A stretch of DNA of 6,702 bases from Oscillospiraceae bacterium. GTDB taxonomy: Bacteria; Bacillota; Clostridia; Oscillospirales; Acutalibacteraceae. Position 1 is the stretch's first letter, and the number at the start of each line of letters is the position of its first letter. A program made the translations under genes and the position numbers. The DNA lies in the NCBI GenBank assembly GCA_021640185.1, contig JAJXDX010000119.1, positions 1-6,702 on the forward strand, read 5' to 3'. The notes beneath the pieces were generated by a model. It saw nothing but the letters and a program-made list of their open reading frames with translations, was not told the origin of the DNA and did no database searches. Of the stretch, positions 1 through 4,680 are shown in pieces.

Positions 1-2
1 TG

Positions 3-485
3 CTGACGCTGTGCTACACCGGCTTTTTGTTCTCTGCCACGCGGCTGAAGGATATCCGCCTGTTCGCGGAGCAGGCGCAGCTGCTGGCGATCGTGCTGGG
101 CTTCGTGATCTGCAGCTGGGCCGTCGGCACGCTGATGGATTCCGAAGGCACCCTGCGGCAGATGTTCGATGCGACGGCATATGCCCTTTGCCCGTACATC
201 CTCACGCAGATCGCCGCGGTGCTGCTGAGCAACGTCATCGTCCTGCGGGAGCAGGCGTTTTTGACCGCGCTGACCACCGTCGGCGCGTGGCTGACCGCCG
301 CCGGGCTGCTGATCGGCACGATCCGCACGCACCGGTTCTCGTTTGGGCGTGCGGTGGCGTTTTTGCTGCTGGTGCTGGTGGGGATCCTATTTTTGCTGTT
401 TTTGTTTTTGATGTTCTACTCGCTCGTCGGACAGCTTTGGTCTTTCCTCGAAAGTCTGTACAGCGAGCTGCGCTATCGGTTATAA
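3..485 (+). CDS. YIP1-family integral membrane protein, C-terminal part (5' end outside window)
   Basis: The reading frame is open from the first complete codon at base 3 to the TAA at 483-485. It gives 160 residues of a protein whose start lies upstream. Four hydrophobic segments are visible at about residues 27-45, 60-80, 85-106 and 117-141 of the visible part. Between the first two is a polar stretch with the signature DSEGTLRQMFDATAYALCPY, which matches what I know of YIP1 proteins found next to DUF5696 genes (a GEG-type turn, then a YAL-PY segment). The last helix is almost pure Leu/Phe/Val, which explains the T-rich DNA at 359-411. A short charged tail ends the protein. The DUF5696 gene begins 13 bases downstream, so the two are probably co-transcribed. 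The biochemical role is unknown: YIP1 domains are named from eukaryotic Golgi proteins, and that function should not be transferred. In related loci the full protein can carry an extra N-terminal repeat region, which cannot be seen here. The frame and membrane nature are certain; the family call is from recalled motif similarity. Confidence 0.82.
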   Translation: MTLCYTGFLFSATRLKDIRLFAEQAQLLAIVLGFVICSWAVGTLMDSEGTLRQMFDATAYALCPYILTQIAAVLLSNVIVLREQAFLTALTTVGAWLTAAGLLIGTIRTHRFSFGRAVAFLLLVLVGILFLLFLFLMFYSLVGQLWSFLESLYSELRYRL

Positions 486-492
486 AGGAGGG
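484..492 (+). promoter_or_regulatory. Strong ribosome-binding site for the DUF5696 lipoprotein gene
   Basis: AAAGGAGGG is a near-perfect Shine-Dalgarno sequence six bases before the ATG at 499. Its first two A residues are the last two bases of the TAA stop of the preceding membrane-protein gene. Ribosomes finishing the upstream gene therefore stop on the next gene's initiation site, which favours coupled translation. It also fixes the start of the lipoprotein at 499. Confidence 0.9.
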
Positions 493-498
493 GCAGGG

Positions 499-2733
499 AT
501 GAGAATAGCTGCGGTGCTGACGGCATCGATCTTGCTTGCCGCCATGCTGCTCGGCTGCGGCGCGGCGCCGGCAGCCGAGCCTTCGGCCGCGCTGCCCGTG
601 CGCGGGCAGGCGCTGACCGGCGAGCAGCCGGTGACGGTGGCGGACGACGGACGGCTGCGGCTGACCGTCGTGCCGAAGGACGGCTCCTTCACCGTCGAGG
701 ATAAGCAGAGCGCGGTCGTGCTGCACAGCGTGCCGGAGGACATCGACGAGGACACGTTAGCCGTCGGCTACAACCGGACGACGATCGGCGCGGCGTTCGA
801 GGTGACCACCATCAACGAGCGGCGCGTGACCGACACGACGAACTCCACGGTCGCTTCCGTCAACAAGGGCGGGCTGACCGTCCATGCGACGCAAAACGGC
901 GCGATCATGACCTATGATATGCCGGATCTGGGGGTGACCGTCCCGCTGTGCATCACCGTATCGGATGGGGCGTTCTTCGTTTCCGTTCTGGTGGCGGAGA
1001 TCCGGGAGTACGGGAAGAACAAGCTGCTCTCGGTCACGGTGATGCCGTACCTCGGTTGTGCCGGGGTGCAGGACGAGGGCTATCTGGTCGTGCCGGACGG
1101 GAGCGGCGCGCTGCTGCGCTTTTCGCCCGGAACGGATGCGCCGGATCCCGTCGTGTACAAAAAGGCCGTGTACGGCGATGATCCCATGGATCCGCTGACC
1201 GGCGTGACCTCCCGCACGCAGGAGATCCTGCTGCCGGTGTTCGGCATCCGGGCGGGGGAGCGCAGCGTGCTCGGGATCGTGACCGAGGGCGATGCGCTGG
1301 CGCAGATCCAGATGTATGCCAAGGGCACGCGCACGCTGCACGCGGCGCTGCACACGGTCATGCGCTATCGCGGCGTGTCGTCGCGCACGCTGTTCGACAC
1401 CGAATGGAACCGCAAAAAGATCACGATCGTATCCGACGAGCCGATCGCGCAGCCGTTGTACACCGTGCGCTATGCGCTGCTGCGCGGCGCGGGATATAAC
1501 GAGATGGCGGCGGCCGCCGCCGCGTACTATGCCGCCGCTGCGGAAAACGGCACGCAGCAGCGCCGGGCGCGCATCCCGATCACGGTGACCGGGGCCGTGC
1601 GCGAACAGACGGCGGTGTTGGGCCGCCCGGTGCGCCGCGTCGCGGCGATCGATACCTTCGCCGACATGGCGGCGCTGGCCGATGCCGTGGCGGACACCGG
1701 CATCGGCGGCTTTGACTTGCAGATCGACGGGATGTTCTCCGGCGGCGTCCTTGACCGCTATCCGTCCGATGCGAAGCCGGAGCGGGCGCTTGGCGGCAGC
1801 GATGCAGTGGATGCGCTGGATGACGCATTGCGGCAGCACGGCGCGCTGCTGCTGCCGCAGGCGGATCTTTCCCGCATCTACCGTTCCGGCAGCGGCGTGT
1901 CCGCCGCGTGGGACGCGGCGCGCGATCACACCGGCGGGACGCGGACGCTGACGTCGTTCTCCCGCGTGACGGGCTATGAGGACACCGCAGATCCGTTGAC
2001 GTGCACACTGCTGCGGCCGGATCTGCTCGGCAAACAGTACCGCCGCTTTGGTGATGGCCTGCGGCGGCTGGGGATCGACGGCTTTGCCGATGCGGGCGCG
2101 TCCGTGCTGTATTCGCACAGCCCGCACGGCGGGGACGCCATTGACCGGCAGCAGGCGCTTTTGCTGCAAACGCAGGCGGTGCGCGAGCTGTCCGCCACGC
2201 TGCAGGCGTATACGGCGCAGGGGGCGGGGGCATATCTGCTGCCGTACCTGTCGCAGATCACCGAGGTACCCGCCGCATCCAGCCGCATCGACGGCTTCAG
2301 CGAGGAGATCCCGTTCTATTCGCTGGTGGTATCGCGCTTCGTCGGTCTGTCGGCCGACGCGATCAACGACAGCGGCGACCGGACGGCCTATCTGCTGCGC
2401 TGCCTGGAATACGGGCTGCTGCCCTCCGCTTACCTGACCGCGGGCGACCCGGCGGCCGTGTCCGGCACGCGGGCGAACTTCCGCTTCGCCGCCGACCGGG
2501 ACACCATGCTCTCCTTGCTGCGGGAGATAAGCGAGGGGTACGGCGAGGCGCTGGTGCTCGTGCGGCAGCAGCCGATCGCGGCGCATGAGCAGATCGCCGC
2601 GCACACCTACCGCAGCACATATGCCGACGGCAGCCGGATCGTCGTCAACTACGGCGATGCGCCGGTGACGGCGGACGGCGTGAACGTTCCGGCGCGCGGC
2701 TATCGCCTGATCCGAAAGGGGGCGGAAGGATGA
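499..2733 (+). CDS. DUF5696-type surface lipoprotein, putative glycan-active protein
   Basis: This 744-residue protein begins with a short basic n-region, a hydrophobic segment and the lipobox L17-L18-G19-C20. It should therefore be lipid-anchored at C20 on the outer membrane face, followed by an Ala/Pro-rich linker to about residue 40. Residues about 45-330 are beta-rich, like the galactose-mutarotase-like sandwiches that precede glycosidase barrels. They contain the DUF5696 hallmark GYLVVPDGSGALLRF at 194-208. An alanine-rich helix (about 334-348) leads into a barrel-like region, about 360-690. Acidic residues end predicted strands there: D406 and D410 in FDLQIDG, D456 in LLPQADLS, D528 and D531 in IDGFADAG, and E602/E603 in FSEEIPFY. 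Residues about 695-740 (TYADGSRIVVNYGD, then PARGYRLI) look like a small C-terminal beta domain. The family has no established reaction that I know of. Location beside sugar permeases and a cytosolic glycosidase suggests extracellular glycan binding or cleavage; this is inference. The stop overlaps the next gene's start by ATGA. Confidence 0.85.
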   Translation: MRIAAVLTASILLAAMLLGCGAAPAAEPSAALPVRGQALTGEQPVTVADDGRLRLTVVPKDGSFTVEDKQSAVVLHSVPEDIDEDTLAVGYNRTTIGAAFEVTTINERRVTDTTNSTVASVNKGGLTVHATQNGAIMTYDMPDLGVTVPLCITVSDGAFFVSVLVAEIREYGKNKLLSVTVMPYLGCAGVQDEGYLVVPDGSGALLRFSPGTDAPDPVVYKKAVYGDDPMDPLTGVTSRTQEILLPVFGIRAGERSVLGIVTEGDALAQIQMYAKGTRTLHAALHTVMRYRGVSSRTLFDTEWNRKKITIVSDEPIAQPLYTVRYALLRGAGYNEMAAAAAAYYAAAAENGTQQRRARIPITVTGAVREQTAVLGRPVRRVAAIDTFADMAALADAVADTGIGGFDLQIDGMFSGGVLDRYPSDAKPERALGGSDAVDALDDALRQHGALLLPQADLSRIYRSGSGVSAAWDAARDHTGGTRTLTSFSRVTGYEDTADPLTCTLLRPDLLGKQYRRFGDGLRRLGIDGFADAGASVLYSHSPHGGDAIDRQQALLLQTQAVRELSATLQAYTAQGAGAYLLPYLSQITEVPAASSRIDGFSEEIPFYSLVVSRFVGLSADAINDSGDRTAYLLRCLEYGLLPSAYLTAGDPAAVSGTRANFRFAADRDTMLSLLREISEGYGEALVLVRQQPIAAHEQIAAHTYRSTYADGSRIVVNYGDAPVTADGVNVPARGYRLIRKGAEG
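1506..1521. repeat. 16-bp perfect GC-only palindrome inside the lipoprotein gene
   Basis: GGCGGCGGCCGCCGCC reads the same on both strands and lies in the alanine-rich helix-coding stretch of the DUF5696 gene. It is most simply explained by consecutive GCG and GCC alanine codons in a GC-rich genome. No regulatory role is indicated. Confidence 0.6.
2715..2722 (+). promoter_or_regulatory. Ribosome-binding site of the first permease, inside the lipoprotein gene
   Basis: AAAGGGGG lies within the last codons of the lipoprotein gene, seven bases before the ATG at 2730. A second purine run (GGAAGG, 2724-2729) directly abuts the start. Together with the ATGA overlap at 2730-2733 this indicates translational coupling between the lipoprotein and the first permease, and it supports 2730 as the start. 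Confidence 0.8.
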
Positions 2734-3638
2734 AAAACGAGAACGCGCGCCCGCGCAGGCGATGCAGCTACGAGCGGCGCAAGGCGAACACCGGGCGGAT
2801 GTTCATCTCGATCTGGGCGGTCGGGATCGTTCTGCTGTTCGTCATGCCGCTGGTCCGCACGGTCATCTACAGCCTCAACACGCTGGATCTGCACACGATG
2901 TCCACGCGCCCGGCCGGGCTGAGCTATTACCTCCGGCTGTTCACGGGGGACACCGTGTTCGTGCAGGATCTGACCGCGGCGCTGACGGATCTGCTGTATC
3001 AGGTGCCGATCGTGGTGATGTTCAGCCTGTTCATCGCCGTTTTGCTCAACCGCAAGTTCCCCGGACGGCTGTTTTTCCGCGCGGTGTTCTTTCTGCCGGT
3101 GGTGGTGATGTCCGGCGTGGTGTATTCGATCCTGAAGGGGGACGCCCATTCGACCGAGATCGTCAACAGCGCCGCCGGGGCCGTCGACGCGTTCAACGAA
3201 CTGGGCGCGCTGCAGGATCTGCTGGGCTCGTTCGGCGCGGGGGAGAAGCTGATCGGCTTCATGAGCGGGGTCGTCAGCCGCGTGCTGGATACCGTGTGGC
3301 AGTCCGGCGTGCAGATCTTGCTGTTCCTTGCCGGGCTGCAGAGCGTTTCGCCCGCGCTGTATGAGGCGGCGCGGATGGAGGGCGCGACGAAATGGGCGGA
3401 GTTTTGGAAGATCACGTTCCCGATGCTGTCGCCCGTTTTGCTCGTCAGTGTGATCTACACCGTGATCGACTCGTTCACGGCGGAGAGCAACGCCGTGATC
3501 GGCTACATCAAGGAAGTATCTTTCCACAACTTCGAATATTCCTACGGCTGCGCGATGTCGCTGACTTACTGCGCGGTCATCCTGTTTTCGATCGGCCTGG
3601 TGGCTTTGCTGATGCGCCGGGCCTTCCGCATGGGCTAA
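2730..3638 (+). CDS. Sugar ABC transporter permease, MalF/UgpA/LplB-like (CUT1 family)
   Basis: This is a 302-residue inner permease subunit of a binding-protein-dependent carbohydrate importer, a usual length for the family. After a strongly basic N-terminus (residues 1-23, cytoplasmic by the positive-inside rule) there are six hydrophobic segments at about 25-47, 87-107, 114-136, 185-205, 232-252 and 278-296. The cytoplasmic EAA loop, which docks on the ATPase, is clear: E212-A213-A214, conserved G218, and I228 to P231 before helix 5, preceded by the usual LAGLQSVSPALY. The outer loop between helices 3 and 4 (about 137-184) seems longer than in ordinary CUT1 permeases. The gene overlaps the lipoprotein stop by four bases and is followed 26 bases later by its partner permease. 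No ATPase gene is next to it; CUT1 importers in Bacillota often share a general MsmX-type ATPase encoded elsewhere. The substrate cannot be read from the sequence, and no gene symbol is warranted. Confidence 0.95.
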   Translation: MKNENARPRRRCSYERRKANTGRMFISIWAVGIVLLFVMPLVRTVIYSLNTLDLHTMSTRPAGLSYYLRLFTGDTVFVQDLTAALTDLLYQVPIVVMFSLFIAVLLNRKFPGRLFFRAVFFLPVVVMSGVVYSILKGDAHSTEIVNSAAGAVDAFNELGALQDLLGSFGAGEKLIGFMSGVVSRVLDTVWQSGVQILLFLAGLQSVSPALYEAARMEGATKWAEFWKITFPMLSPVLLVSVIYTVIDSFTAESNAVIGYIKEVSFHNFEYSYGCAMSLTYCAVILFSIGLVALLMRRAFRMG

Positions 3639-3646
3639 CGTGATCT

Positions 3647-3655
3647 GGAGAGGAG
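3647..3655 (+). promoter_or_regulatory. Ribosome-binding site of the second permease
   Basis: GGAGAGGAG lies nine bases before the ATG at 3665 and is the best purine-rich site in the 26-base gap after the first permease. A second run, AAGAGGA at 3657-3663, is too close to the start to serve. The rest of the gap holds nothing recognisable, and there is no terminator. Confidence 0.7.
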
Positions 3656-3664
3656 CAAGAGGAT

Positions 3665-4648
3665 ATGCGACTTGACCTTCGGCCGCGTCCGGGCGTGACG
3701 CGCGCCGACCTGCGCTGTCGTGCGGCAGGCGGTGCGGCGCAACTGATCGCCCGCTGCGTGATGTACGTGTTCCTGATCAGCGTCAGCTATGTGCTGCTGT
3801 ATCCGCTGCTGTATGCGTTCAGTCAGGCGTTCCGCACGGTGGACGATGTGTATAACGCCAACGTGATCTGGATCCCGACGCGGCTGACGCTGGACAATTT
3901 CCGCACATTGTGGGCGGGGATCGATTACCCGCGCCTGTTTGCCAACAGCTTGGTCATCTGCCTTGGCAGTGCCCTGCTGCAGGTGGCGGTGTGCGCCCTG
4001 ACCGGCTACGGGATGGCGCGCTTCAAATTCCGCGAGAAATGGCTGTGGACGGTCGTGCTGCTGCTGACGGTCGTTCTGCCGCCGCAGATCGTATCGATCC
4101 CGAACTTTTTTCTGTACAAAAACTTCGACCCCTTCGGGCTGCTGGCGCTGATCGAACGCACGGCCGGGATCCGGATCGAGCTGCGGCTGCTGGATACCTT
4201 CGGCGTCTATCTGCTCCCGGCGGCGCTGGGGCAGGGGATGCGCTCCGGCATCTTCGTGATGATCTTCCGGCAATTCTTCCTCGGCCTGCCGCAGGAGCTG
4301 GAGGATGCCGCCTATGTCGACGGCGCTGGACCGATCCGCACGTTCGCGCGGATCATGCTGCCGAACTGCCGCGCCGCCGTGGTGGTCAGTTTCCTGTTCT
4401 CCCTGGTGTGGTATTGGAACGACACCTATATCGGCAGTATGTATACCGAACAGCTGGAAACGATATCCGTCCGTCTAGCGCTGATCCAAAGCGATATCAC
4501 GACCCTCGGGCTGCAGGTGGACGGCATGACGCAGGCGATATACGTCCAAGCGGGGGTGCTGATCTCGGTCATGCCGCCGCTGCTGCTGTACCTCGTCTGC
4601 CAGCGCGTGTTCGTCGAGAGCGTGGAGCGGGCCGGCATCGTCGGCTGA
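3665..4648 (+). CDS. Carbohydrate ABC transporter permease, MalG/UgpE-like (CUT1 family)
   Basis: This 327-residue protein is the second transmembrane half of the importer and should pair with the preceding permease. An Arg-rich N-terminal tail of about 30 residues is followed by six hydrophobic segments at about 33-54, 92-113, 126-147, 180-200, 236-256 and 293-312. The EAA loop is present as LPQELEDAAYVDGAG: D214-A215-A216 replaces the usual EAA, G220 is conserved, and the loop ends in I230-M-L-P233. Before helix 4 there is an extra outer stretch (about 152-176, starting DPFGLLALIERTAG) that ordinary MalG proteins lack. The segments GMRSGIFVMIFRQFF and the FDPFG turn agree with permeases I associate with DUF5696 loci. 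The ATG at 3665 has a good ribosome-binding site. The N-terminal tail is long for the family, so a later start is possible, but no later candidate is as well placed. It is almost certainly in one operon with its neighbours. Confidence 0.95.
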   Translation: MRLDLRPRPGVTRADLRCRAAGGAAQLIARCVMYVFLISVSYVLLYPLLYAFSQAFRTVDDVYNANVIWIPTRLTLDNFRTLWAGIDYPRLFANSLVICLGSALLQVAVCALTGYGMARFKFREKWLWTVVLLLTVVLPPQIVSIPNFFLYKNFDPFGLLALIERTAGIRIELRLLDTFGVYLLPAALGQGMRSGIFVMIFRQFFLGLPQELEDAAYVDGAGPIRTFARIMLPNCRAAVVVSFLFSLVWYWNDTYIGSMYTEQLETISVRLALIQSDITTLGLQVDGMTQAIYVQAGVLISVMPPLLLYLVCQRVFVESVERAGIVG

Positions 4649-4664
4649 GCATAGAGCAAAAGAC

Positions 4665-4671
4665 AAAGGAG
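4665..4671 (+). promoter_or_regulatory. Ribosome-binding site that fixes the hydrolase start
   Basis: AAAGGAG lies nine bases before the ATG at 4681. An earlier ATG at 4676 reads ATG-AGA-TGA and stops at once, so it is either unused or a two-codon leader. The whole 32-base gap (4649-4680) is purine-rich and clearly less GC-rich than the genes around it, which should keep the initiation site unstructured. No terminator separates the hydrolase from the permeases. Confidence 0.8.
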
Positions 4672-4680
4672 AGAGATGAG

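Noticed and set aside
359..411. T-rich stretch as a promoter or horizontally acquired patch
   Set aside because: It codes for a Leu/Phe-rich transmembrane helix in frame, which explains the base composition. I see no convincing -35/-10 pair there.
11..502. A 163-residue + strand frame overlapping the YIP1-like gene and running into the lipoprotein start
   Set aside because: It is an out-of-frame, Arg/Ala/Asp-rich translation. The neighbouring frame gives four clean membrane helices and ends at the proper junction.
757..2604. A 615-residue minus-strand open reading frame beneath the DUF5696 gene
   Set aside because: It has the same Arg/His-rich composition typical of antisense shadows in GC-rich DNA. 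The + strand frame has a lipobox, a strong ribosome-binding site and family motifs.
2700..3527. A 275-residue minus-strand open reading frame opposite the first permease
   Set aside because: Its composition (Gln, His, Arg, Asp-rich) is the mirror of hydrophobic permease codons, and it has no plausible start signal or domain.
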